NCBI GenBank assembly: GCA_039720395.1
Contig: CM077831.1
Span: 34,259,067-34,323,066, forward strand
Length of the DNA stretch: 64,000 bases
Direction of reading: 5' to 3'
Source: Liquidambar formosana
Taxonomy: Eukaryota; Streptophyta; Magnoliopsida; Saxifragales; Altingiaceae
Shown here: piece after piece, positions 36,557-47,488 of the stretch
Position numbering within the stretch: position 1 is the stretch's first letter
Layout: each line of letters begins with the position of its first letter
Position numbers and translations under genes: made by a program
Notes under the pieces: model-generated
Told to the model about the DNA's origin: nothing
Seen by the model: only the letters and a program-made list of their open reading frames with translations
Database searches by the model: none

Positions 36557-38820
36557 AATTCCCCATCTTCCAATCCCTAGGACGAAGGTAATGGGGGACT
36601 AAGGTAATGGGGGAAGAGGGCGAGGTTTGGTAAAAATTGCCCTAATTTCTTGCGCGCTTGCAATTGTTCTCTATCAACAGAATCCAAGGTCGAAACTTTG
36701 TTTTCGGTTGGAGACGGGTTGGATTTGCTACAGTCGTTGGGCCAATATTTGTGTTGAATTTGGAAACCGAGTAGCCATAGTCCACACCCTCCTTCCATAA
36801 AACATAGGGGAATTAGACTCTGTTTATCCTTCCATCATCATCCGCTTCATCTGGAATTCACAGTTTTTAGTGTAGGATTCACGATTTTGATATGTGACAC
36901 AAATGACCTGATGTCAAAAGCCAATGAGAGTAAAAGAAAATGGGATTGTTAGTACTTTTTGACCCTATAATCCCACTTTACTTTATTTTTATTGGTCCGT
37001 TTGGTTCTGATATTTGTACAGATTTGAATGTGCTTTCTTTGAATTCTTACATTGTATTTTGAATGTGCAACCAACTTTTTTGCTAAGTCACATTTTGAGT
37101 CTATATTCTTCTTGGATGGTTCTATTTTCACACCTTTTTTGTACTAAATCCACACCCCTCTATGAGTAGAACTTGTGGAATATGGCAACTCAACCAAGTT
37201 GGAATACAATTCATTCTCGTCATTTGTTTTATATTTATTTTTGCCTCTACTGATGACTTACTGCATTGATATTTTGATTTCAGCATCTTATTTTTATTTG
37301 GGCTCAGTAATTGTGCTGGTATTCATTCTGGCCTTCCATTTTGCACCATGAGACAGGAACACAGACGTACTAGTTTTCACCGGCATAATGTTCGTTGATG
37401 GGTCCTCTCTCGGTATATGATTTGAACTACTATTGGTTTTCTAATTTTTAGGAACTAGCATCTCTGATGTTGATAAATTTTCTTTTAGAGTTATTCTACC
37501 TTGATAAAACTTATTTTGAAGTGAATATTTTGAAACCTTGCTAACACGTGTGAGTAGGTGAAATTGATCTAGTCAAGTGATTGAATAAAATGAGAGATCT
37601 CTTCTTATTGAACTGGGATAAAAAATAAAATGAAAAACCTTGATTTTTAATCTTAAGACCAAAGGCATGGTTTTATATGTTGGTTGTGGCTACATGTATC
37701 ATCACTCAAACGAATAATCTCAACAAGACAGAGGTGGAACCAGGAATTGTTAATTGCAGGGCTGGATAAATAAATTATAAATAATAATATTTTTATCCTT
37801 ACAATAAAATCTTACTATATAATTTAGGTTAGGCTTAGATTAATTTCACGCGATATAGCGACGAAGTTATTTATTTATTTTTTATATAACAAAAATGTCC
37901 GAAGTTTTAGTGTCGACTAATCCCTCAAACACGCATAGTTCCAGTTCCACACTTATTAAGCAATTAATTACCACTGGATGTAATTATAGATGCATCATAT
38001 TTTTTTTTCCTTTTATCTTATACAATCCTCCCACGTGGCCTGAATAGAAACTGCCACATTAGTATTAGTATATACTTTCCTTCAAGTTGCTGTGACACGT
38101 AGTAGATAACCACTCTTGAAATCTGCTCAGCCCTCATCAAAGTTCAAAGTCCCAAAAACCATCCTATTGAACAAGATGAAGGCTCTTAAACTCGGAGATC
38201 TGGTCTGGGTGGGTTAATCCGCCATAGATTGAGGAGGTAAAGGAGTAATCATTCAACCATGGTGGAGTTCAAGGCTATGGATTGGTTGGTTTAACTTTGC
38301 TTCATCTTTAGAGGGCTGTAAAACTTGGGTTGAGATTTTAAAATGGATTTTTCTAAGTCTAAAAAAGTCGTGTATAGTAAAATTTAGAAACTGGCTTAAA
38401 ATGTCCAAAATTATTGGGTATCTTCTTTTACTTGATGATGGTGAGCGTAAGATGATTCGCCTGAACTTGGTTTATCTCCCCCCAAACCAGAAGTTTATTG
38501 TACCATTAATCCATAAGAAAGGGCCTTCTAGTCTAGATTTTCCAATAAAAGTAAGGGTCAATTTTTTTTTCTTCAAAATTTTGCAAGGGCCATGGCCCCC
38601 CCCCTTGGCCCCAACATAGTTTCCGCCCTTGCAACAAGGTTAGTATAAGGTACTACTACTACCAGTGTACTAACCTAGAATCCTTACAACTATAAATCCC
38701 CTTGTCATGCTCATGTCTCCCCCTTTTAATCTTGAAAATTCCTGTCTAGTTCTTTTTCTTAATTGCATTTTATATAAGTATAAAATATTAATCAGTTTCT
38801 ATAGATCAGCTTCTTCCTTT
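36557..38820. other. Gene-free stretch
   Basis: No coding region, RNA gene or classified transposon was recognised. It is AT-rich, with an isolated poly-C run at 38598-38605. Confidence 0.4.
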
Positions 38821-38829
38821 TATTAACTT

Positions 38830-38985
38830 ACAATCGTGCTTGATTTCTTTCTGCTATTATTATCTTCTCATACTCCCTATCAGCAGCTTCTTGCTCTTTC
38901 CTGCATTGCAGTAGGTTGTCATTTCAAGTTGATCAACTTCAGGTTGAACTATTTCCTCCATATCATCCTCGAATTCCTCATCTGG
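38830..38985 (-). pseudogene. Coding-like acidic/coiled-coil fragment
   Basis: On the minus strand the sequence reads FPDEEFEDDMEEIVQPEVDQ in one frame. About 25 codons later it continues as KEQEAADREYEKIIIAERNQ in another frame before a stop. The acidic and heptad-like composition suggests a decayed exon or transposon-encoded protein. I do not recognise the parent. Confidence 0.3.
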
Positions 38986-39072
38986 AAAATGTGAACATCT
39001 TTAGATTTTAGTTAAATGTGTTTTTTGTGTCATTTCAGTTAATGTGTTTTTTGGTCTTACCCGATGTCATAA

Positions 39073-39195
39073 GCGTATAGTCAGATGGTCCACAACCTCA
39101 TTCCATGGCTTGCAGACGACTCTGCACCACTGCCACATGAAATGTGGGAGCTTTTCAATGATCAAGGGAGTCACGTCAATCGGAAGTTTCGAGGT
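39073..39195 (+). pseudogene. Coding-like fragment of unknown parent
   Basis: The plus strand reads AYSQMVHNLIPWLADDSAPL followed by PHEMWELFNDQGSHVNRKFRG, ending at a stop or possible donor (GAG|GTTAAT). Composition and codon choice look protein-derived, but only about 40 residues are open and no partner exon was found. Confidence 0.3.
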
Positions 39196-40237
39196 TAATC
39201 TTGTTTCTTCCCTTTTCCTGCAGTATAGGCAATCCTAAAACTTTTTGTTCTATTCCTTTTCAGTAAGGGACATTTGTCAATTCTGATGAAAGAGTTAAAA
39301 TATAAAAAATAAAAAATCAAAGTTAAATATTTCAAGATCAGGAGAAATATAAACTCAATACAATCATATCATGTCTAATAAACTGGACATATTTTGAAAT
39401 GTTTAGTTGGCTGTGAGGAAAGAAATGAGCAGTTCACTTGTGAAGTCTATTCACTCCATTATCATTTCCTCTCTATACCAAAGGAACGATCATTCCAATC
39501 CCTTTAAATAATGAAATTATGAAAACTGGGTCTCACTTGATCCCTCTCTCATTCTATTTTTATCCCTTACCAAACATTAAAATAGAATGACTATTCCCAT
39601 TCTTTTTTATTTTCTATTTCATTCACAAAAACCAATAGCAACTTTATATTTATAGTAAACACTATTCATCACTCACCTTTCGTTTTCTAAACAAATCAAC
39701 GGTGAGAGATCGGGAACACTTACATCCTAATCCTTCCAAATCATTCTAGAACAATCTTTTTCGTCTTTCCTCAATTACGTACCCTTCAATGTCATTCCGC
39801 CTTCATATTCTAACCCTTCCAACGCACCTCTATCTCAAATACTTAAACTTCATTTAAGATTTTATTTTCTTATTTTTGTGTTATTTATTTGAATGTGAAA
39901 TGTCTTCCTGAAAATTTTGTTTGCATAAAACCACAGCTCTTGATTACATAAACCAATTAGACCATGTCCAAATTGTGTAGAGAAAAAGTGACTCTTAATT
40001 ACAAAAACCATCTAAGATTCTAAGTTCACTTCCTTTTATCCAATGTTTTTTTTTTTTTTTTTTTAAATTAATTGGAGTACAAAAGCACATATAAATTATC
40101 ATACATAGGTGGTGTAACAACCTGCAAACATATATGAGCTCAGTAAAAAATAAAATTTCAAACATGTTCAATTTTTATTTAAAGTGGCAGTTGGTTGGAA
40201 GCTCAGGCCTAACATATGCAAAAGAAAAAAAAAATCT

Positions 40238-40239
<2 letters not shown>

Positions 40240-40279
<40 letters not shown>

Positions 40280-40629
40280 ATAATGATCAGATAAGCACGT
40301 GCCGATATAATTTATATCAATACTCGCATTGAGAGTTGTACCTTGTGCATTAGTGGGTTATAGAGTACATTGGGCCAATGCAAAGGGTACAACCCCCAAT
40401 GCATGGTGCTGATATAACTTATATCAACATATGCTGATGAGAACATTACCGTATATGATGGGGTTATGTTCTCATCAGCACGTGTTGATATAAGTTATAT
40501 CAGCTCCATGCATTAGGGGTTGTACCTCTAACATTGATCCAATTTACCTCGTATCCCACTAGTACATAAGGTATAACTCCTAATATGAGTGTTGATATAG
40601 GTTATATCAGCACGTACTTATCTGATCAT

Positions 40630-40671
<42 letters not shown>

Positions 40672-40835
40672 AATGCTAATATAACTTATATTAACATTCA
40701 CATTGAGAGTTGTACCTTTTGTATTAGTGGTATATGAGGTACATTGGACTAATACAAGAAGTACAACCCCAATACATGATGCCGATATAACTCATATCAA
40801 CACATGCTTACTTGATCATTATCTTATATTTATGT
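40240..40835. mobile_element. Palindromic MITEs nested in (TA)n microsatellites
   Basis: A foldback element at about 40278-40634 has inverted ends built on GATCAGATAAGCACGTGCCG / TGATCAGATAAGTACGTGCTG. It lies between two (TA)n runs (40240-40277 and 40634-40669). A related shorter element (about 40670-40830) follows the second run. Each contains the repeated cores GTTGTACC and GATATAACTTATATCA in both orientations. Insertion into, or flanking by, (TA)n recalls Micron-type MITEs. Confidence 0.7.
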
Positions 40836-40840
40836 ATATG

Positions 40841-41021
40841 GAAGCGGCAGTACTACTCGCGCTTTTGAAAGGTCATATTTTTCCGAAGAATTACGGATCG
40901 CTCAGGCTACGATCAAATAAATGAAGTTAGTAGTCATTATTAATCAAATTAGTAGTCATTTAGTAGAAAGTTAGTAATAAGTTTATTGAACTGTAATTAT
41001 TTGCCGACGGACCAATCTAAC
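40841..41021 (+). repeat. Dispersed repeat, copy 2
   Basis: This is the counterpart of 36366-36556. It ends TTTGCCGACGGACCAATCTA, directly before the Nup98-like fragment. Confidence 0.65.
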
Positions 41022-41029
41022 ACCCACCT

Positions 41030-41310
41030 TTTCCCCTCTTCCTCTGCAATCGGAACCCCAGTCCTCAACCTCCGCCTTGGACACGCTGTCGTCCACGCCG
41101 GCTTTCGGCACTCCATCGACACCGTCTTTCGCCACCTGTTCGGTTCCTCCCTCTTCTCTCAACAACAGCAGACTCCGCTCTTTCAGGCACCGAGTTCTGG
41201 TGGTTTCGGCGTTCAGACCTCAGTCCACTCCTTTCGCTCACTCGACTCCTCTCTCTTTTCCTAATCAAATGGGCAATAGCTCCCGTCGATCCTCTTCCTT
41301 TCTCCCTTGA
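41030..41310 (+). pseudogene. Possible FG-nucleoporin (Nup98-like) fragment, frameshifted
   Basis: One frame reads SSTPAFGTPSTPSFAT and another FGSSLFSQQQQTPLFQAPSS then GGFGVQTS. Both resemble the FG/GLFG-type repeats of plant Nup98. The two frames overlap and are joined only by a frameshift. There are no introns and no autoproteolytic domain, so this looks like a decayed partial copy. The low-complexity composition makes chance resemblance possible. Confidence 0.35.
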
Positions 41311-42266
41311 TGATCGCCGCATTCATGTGAATTTTTCGTTGCTATGTATTGTGTTGTTCTCCAACTGTAACACAGGCTGCTCGTTTGAGTGTGCTGTTAG
41401 TGATTTTATGTCGGAACTTTGTCGTAGCTCAGAGGCTGGGGACTGTGTACTCACATAGGTTCATTTTCTTCTGCTGCTCTTCAATTGGAAGGATAGCATC
41501 TCAGTGGCTGAAAGGAAGGAAAGTGTAATACTGCAGAGGCTGTTTGTCTTCTTGCAGATAAGTGCAATTGTTTCTTCTTCATCTATTGGCAGTTATGCAT
41601 ATTAAATTTTCTCCCTGTATGCTTTGATAGTGATAATCTTTTCTACTTTCTAGGAGATTGTTTGGTTTTTTTTTTCTGGGGGGGTTGGGGGTTCTGTTGA
41701 GGTGTGTTGGGGTAGGGATCTAATTGATGTTCTGAGGTGGTATAATGATGTAATAGGGTGTATCCTTATTTCACTCTAAAAATAAATTTTTTGCTGATTA
41801 GAAAAATAAAAATTGGGGTGGTTTTAACAAGAACTGGGTTTCAAGTATCTTTACGGGCTTGAATACCATGTTTGTGGGAGGGATTTGAAGTTGGGGTAGG
41901 GTACATCTAGGATTTGGGTCACTGAAAAATCTACATCGAGCAAGAAAGATGAAATGCGACTATCAATCAACAAAGAAAATCCTGCTCTTACAATAAGCTG
42001 AATTTTATTGCATATTTTTCTGTATTTAGGCACATCAACAACTGGTGTCCCAATTCTTTTTCTTTGCGGTGGTATGATTTTATTCCCATTGCTCTGAAGG
42101 AAAATCAAGCAATCAACAAGAATCTAATTTAGCAAGACAACAGAAAAATCATAGATGCAGGAATAAAACAATAACAAGGTTTTTCAGTTATCCATCTATG
42201 AGGTTTCTTTCTTCAAAATCTCAAATGGTGCACATTATCTTTCCTAGCTAGAAACTCTTCTCCTTC

Positions 42267-43260
42267 TTAGGACTTTTGCACAGAGGTGACGATCTCTCCT
42301 CCAGTGATATCAGTCTTTGATGTCCTTTCTTCTAGCTCATTAGAAGATGCATTCCCTCTGGTCTTCTTGTCGGTGATTCCCATCGAGTCACTTTTCATGG
42401 TGGGCGCATTTGGTTTGGGACTTGTACCAGTACCCTCTCCAAATCCTAGTTGGTCTACTAGCTTGAAAAATGAGTTGTCTGCCTTGAATGATTGGCCAGC
42501 CCTCATTTCCTTTATTTTTATTTTCTTTTCATGGGAACTGATGTACCCTCCCATTGCCACTACCTAATGACAAATTGCACTTACTGCATGTATGGTCTTC
42601 CTGAAGGTTAAAATGAGATGCACTGGTTTTCTTTGTAACAAGTTCCTCTCGGGCTTTTATTAGGTTGCAGTCTTTTGAATTTAACAACCTTGGCATATTG
42701 GTAGGGCTTAGAGGATGCCCTAGATGTTTTTGGCCATTTAAAGTAAAATTGGAACTTGAGTTTGTTTGTTTTGCTCAGCGAGACAGTCTTTGGAGTCTAA
42801 AGAAGGTGAGTTGGAAACCCCAGGAACTGGGATTTGTTGGTTTCTCATTGATATGGAGCCATCTAAGCCAAGGATAGATGTAAAGCTAGGTTTATGATAA
42901 TTGGCTTGGTTGCTAATGAGGCTATTTTTATTGCAAGATGGAGGAGGGCTCAAAATCCTTGGAACATGGGTTGGTTGATTACTCAAATGGCTGGAGCCAT
43001 TTTGATTGGCTTGATTGTCCATAAGGCTACCATTAAAGCATGACCAAGAAGTGTTCATGATGCTTGGAACATGCATTACGGTTGTTTCTTCTATGAGTTA
43101 ATCCATTCAGGCAAAACCTAGACAAGTTAATGAAGCTATGAACAGGGTTTGCTGGTTCTTCATCAATGGGAAGTTGATACCACAGCCTTTCAAAGAACTG
43201 GTAGTAGAACCTGGCATATCGCATTGTTGGTTTCTCATAGGAATTGAGCCATTAAAGCCA
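42267..43260 (-). pseudogene. C2H2 zinc-finger protein pseudogene with repeated Asn-Gln motifs
   Basis: Read from about 43260 downward, the minus strand encodes repeated units of about 27 residues such as NGSIPMRNQQ, NGSLMDNQANQNGSSHLSNQ and DGSISMRNQQIPVPGV. A finger follows: HTCSKCNLSLGSG, then after a one-base shift AMGGYISSHEKKIK, and then an open tail ending at 42267. The second zinc-binding helix has Tyr where His is expected. There is also a stop (TGA after LGFA) and at least one further frame change. The plus-strand gene at 45.3-46.5 kb has similar NGSI-type N-terminal motifs, so the two appear to be divergent relatives. Confidence 0.6.
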
Positions 43261-43306
43261 TGTGACCTTAAATAAGTTGGAACACAAACGTGATTCTTTC
43301 CTATTG

Positions 43307-43690
43307 CAAGAGATAAGTTTTTTGTTTTTAATGAAGTAAAATATGTATTAATTCCAAAAGGCTAGCCCAAGTACATGAGACATATTACAAGTTCAAAGCA
43401 AAAAGGAAAAAAAAAAGACCCCTTTATATCTTTAGGGAATCTACAAAAATTACAGAGGAAGGTTTGCTAATCTTAGCAAAGCTAGAGAACCAAAAAAAAA
43501 AAAGAATCTTAGTAAAAATAGATTTGATCTCAATGACCGACTTTTCAATCCCTTCAAAAGTCCTAAAGTTCTTCTCCCTCCAAATGCACCAAGTTAGATG
43601 CCATGGTAGGAGTCGTCGCCCCAACAGTAGGAAAATGAGCAAGTAGATTTCTGAGATTCGCATGCGATACTCATATCTACTTTTCATGGA
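43307..43690 (-). mobile_element. LINE (L1-like) 3' end remnant
   Basis: The minus strand encodes LLPWHLTWCIWREKNFRTFE, the conserved zf-RVT-like tail of plant LINE reverse transcriptase polyproteins. It is followed by the usual ATGTACTTGGGCTAGCC 3' UTR motif and an A-rich tail at about 43318. No upstream reverse transcriptase remains. Confidence 0.75.
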
Positions 43691-44489
43691 TTTGTAGAAA
43701 CGAGAGGAAACTGAAGTGGGTATGTTATCATCGCCAAGTTAGCATCATCAACCCATCATCGGTGCAATGTATCTGATAAATTTGGGAGCTCAAATTCTTT
43801 ACCAGTTAAGATGGCTACATTGAACCATTCATCTCTGTATTGTTGTGGATCATTCTCCACTTCTTTTTCCATAGGGGGGAAAAAAACTCTTCTGGCTGTC
43901 AAGAGCTATTATTTGGGAAATTCCTAATGAGACTTTTGGGCTTCTTTGGCTAGTGTAATATAGGACTAGGAAGGAGATACAAATACCTTATGTGGATGAG
44001 ATTCACATTAATGTCAATGGTTCAAGACACCTAGGTCCACAAACTAAGAAAGATGCCACACACTAAAGGTTAATGGACATTAATCTTTTAATTGATGTCT
44101 TAAATGCTAAGTTTCATGTACTTCATAACATTAAATTCTTAAGATAGCCTATAACCATATGTAGAGAAAGGCTAAATGGCTTATGTGAATTTAAAGTCTT
44201 CCCCTCTTGGAGATATTGGATGTGTTTTTTGGTCATTAAAGGGGAAACCACCAAAAAAAGAAAAGGTATTAACAAATTGGTATGAAGATAATTAGTATCA
44301 AGTATCAACATTTAAAAAGTACATCTTCTTTAATAAATTACATGATATATAATTAATGAGTGCTACTTCCAAGTGTAGGGTCAACTAATTTTCATTTTGA
44401 AAATTACAAATAGCAAAACATAAATTCAATATAATTTATTTATTTTCTCCATGCCTATTCAGATTTGATACATAATCCTTCTTTTCTCG

Positions 44490-44787
44490 TAGAATCTGTC
44501 TTAATTAGCTAAAGACAAGTTGAATAAAGGCCTTAATCATTTGTGCGTTTTAAATGAGGCTGGCATTCATATAGAAGTTACCACAGTTTAGCCTACAACA
44601 TACAGACTGTATAGTAACTTGAGTCAACTTCAGACAGAAGAGAAACACGCTTGCCTGAATTACCAACTTACCATCATAGAATCTGTCTTAATTAGCTAAA
44701 GACAAGTTGAATTAAAGCCTTAACCAGTTGTGCCCACTGAAAGTTTAAATGAGGCTGGCATTCTGGCATTCTCTATAGAAGTTACCA
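44490..44787 (+). repeat. Direct repeat of about 100 bp
   Basis: A segment starting TAGAATCTGTCTTAATTAGC and ending AGAAGTTACCACA occurs at 44490-44587 and again at 44676-44787. The second copy has small insertions. It lies upstream of the plus-strand C2H2 gene. Confidence 0.85.
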
Positions 44788-45335
44788 CACCTCTGCACAA
44801 AATACACCAATCACATCTCGCCACAATACAAAATTGATCACATGACCTGCACATGACTATTTCAACGAATGGTCACACACAAGACATGTGGTCGCTTTGT
44901 TGACGTGGCACAATCCCATTAAATTATCTTAGGTGGAGGTTCAGCGACTGCCATTCTAAACATCCTATTTATGAAAAATTTCCTTTCAAAAGACATTTAA
45001 TTCACTGCTATATGAGAATGAACTCCATAAATTTCATGGTATCAAACTGCACCACAAGGTCCACAACCATTAATGGTCTTATGGTCCAACTATTTTGTAA
45101 TAAATTATTTCCATGTAATCCACCCAGAACAGATTTGCTCTTATCAAGGCATAATGACCTATCAGAAAAAGTGAAAAATGTAACGTAGGAGTCCCTCCAC
45201 ATGGCGTCGCCTATGTGGATTTTCAATACCTAATGATGCAAACTAGCCTCTATAAAAAGGACCCCATGAGGCCATGGACAACACATTGCCTCACAACGTA
45301 ATCCATTGCATCGCTTGAAACCTCTCTCTCCACCA

Positions 45336-46547
45336 ATGGCTAGGCAATTCTTTGCTGCCAATTAGAGATATGACGCACGCCGCCATGGCGACAATTTTGA
45401 TGGTTGCTTTCTTTCACTCAGCCCGCCAAGTCTTGGTCTGAACCAGGTGAGCGGGAGTAGCTTGGCTACTAACCCCACTATTGAACTTCACCAAAATGGA
45501 AGCATTTCTCTACATAGCCAAGCAACGCCCCTTCTTGGCCAAGTTGGCCTGAGTCATCAAGTGATTGAGACGAGAACAACCATTTATTCACCAAATAGGG
45601 TGCGTGTTCACACTGTGATTGATTATTTCCCATTGGAAACTCCACCACCAGCCCTTCCTCCAAGAAATTTCAATGGTGCCACTCACAATGGTACCAATAT
45701 CATAAGAACTCAGTTTCATACTGTAGTGGATCCTCTTTCCATTCCAAACACTAGTGTCAACTTCCATAACCAACCTGTTTCCCACAGCATGAACCTGACC
45801 CGAGTCAATCAAGTGTTTCCTAATGAAATGTTTCATCAAACAATTTCTCGAAACCAACCAACACAGATTCAAAACAATGCCAATGGAGTCACTGTATGCT
45901 CACCAGTTAGTGTACATAATTTGGACACAGATGATGAAGTTGCTTCTCCTGATGAACTGGCTATCACTTTGGGTAGCCAAAATTCGTCCGTGTCTAAAAA
46001 CGATCAAGAACAAGTAGAGAACCTAATGAATCCCGTTGTTCCCCCTCAAAACCCCCAGGTTGATGGTGGTTACCAGGAAGTCAGCTATGGTACCAAAAGC
46101 TTTCCCCATAAGAAGTATGGCCCGTACACATGTGCCAGATGCCAAGGTAAGTACGAAACATCACAATCCTTTGCATCCCATATGGCCTTGCACTACAAAT
46201 CTGAATGTAGGGCTGAAAGGAAGAGATGACAAGAATTGAAATACAAGAAGAGGAATCTCCATCTTGTTAACACACCTGATGGACTTACTGTAATTCCTGC
46301 GTCCTTTGGGAAGATGGATAATGTGGCTGAGCATTCAACAAGAAATAGAGGGAAAGAAAAAGTGGATGTTGAGGCCAGGGAGAAGGGGAAGAGGGTTGTG
46401 AAGCAGGAGGAAGGTGGTGTTGGAATGACTATCAAGCAGAGAAAACCTTATGTTGATGTTGTCATTAAGGAGGAAAGGAAACTATGTAAGTCTGTCCCTG
46501 GAACGATGTGGTTTATTGGAGCTGTTTTTAAAATTGTGATTTCATAG
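45336..46547 (+). pseudogene. C2H2 zinc-finger protein gene with two in-frame stops
   Basis: A single frame runs from ATG 45336 to 46547, broken by TAG at 45363 (codon 10) and TGA at 46227. Between them, 287 codons are open. The N-terminus has NGSISLHSQATPLLGQ. The finger near the end reads YTCARCQGKYETSQSFASHM then ALHYKSECRAERKR, a CX2C-X12-HX3H plant C2H2 finger. The TGA falls directly after ERKR. The frame then continues QELKYKKRNLHLVNTPDGLT, which resembles the basic tail that normally follows this finger type. Both stops could come from C-to-T changes (CAG to TAG, CGA to TGA). A shorter product starting at an internal Met would still contain the finger, so loss of function is likely but not certain. 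Confidence 0.6.
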
Positions 46548-47488
46548 ATAAGGTTGCCCTCCATCTATCTGAACGATAGATCTTGTGAGCACCTTTCCTC
46601 TGTGTTATCATGAGCTTACTTTCCGGTTTGTATTATTGAGGAGAGTTGATTCATCTTACTATTGATGGAAATTACTGACTAATTGGCTGAATAATCAAGG
46701 AAGATCTCCACATGCCATGCTACGAATGAGATTGCATTTCTATGATCGATTGGTTTAAGTTTTCCCATTATTTTGAGTATCATTTTCACCTCCCAACACT
46801 AACATCTAACAGCAAACACGTACTGCCCACTAAAAGAAAAAAAATTCCAAAATTTTTCAGACAAGGAAACTTAATTATGGTCACTTACGCAAATTGTCAA
46901 AGTAAACTACTACACCAGAATAGCAGAATCAAATTATGCCCAAGAAATAACTTTTGTTTGAATCAACTCTGCATAAAAACTTGATTTATACACAGCAATG
47001 CCCTCGCACCACTCCAAACCAAATGAAACCAATAAAAGTAGGGAAAAAGGTAAACTCCCAAGGGTCGCATTTATTATACAGAAATGAAGAAAAATAAAAA
47101 TAAAAATAAAATCACTAACCTCCCCTGAGGTACCAACAATGTCGGTGCTCCCCACACCCCCAAATGCAAAATTGTGATTTCATCATCATTCACCTTCCCA
47201 CCAAAGTTTTGGTCACTTCAATGCAAATTGAGGAGATACTATCCAATGTATAAATCAAAGATAAGTGCTCTTTGAAAGTATTTAAAAGCAATAGACTTTG
47301 GTGTGGAGGGCCATAGATGATGCTGACATCATTACCTTAAAGGATGTTCACCGTTATTATCTGAAAACTCAGGGAGGCCAGTGATATTGTCAGAAACCTC
47401 AGAGATTGTTGATATTCACCGAAGAGAAAATTTTAATGCCTACAAAGTGGAAGTGTAGAAGAAGAGCAGCATTTCTTTCCTTGTCAGA
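46548..47488. other. Intergenic region
   Basis: This is the 3' flank of both the C2H2 gene and the LIN-like gene, which converge here. No further feature is supported. Confidence 0.5.
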
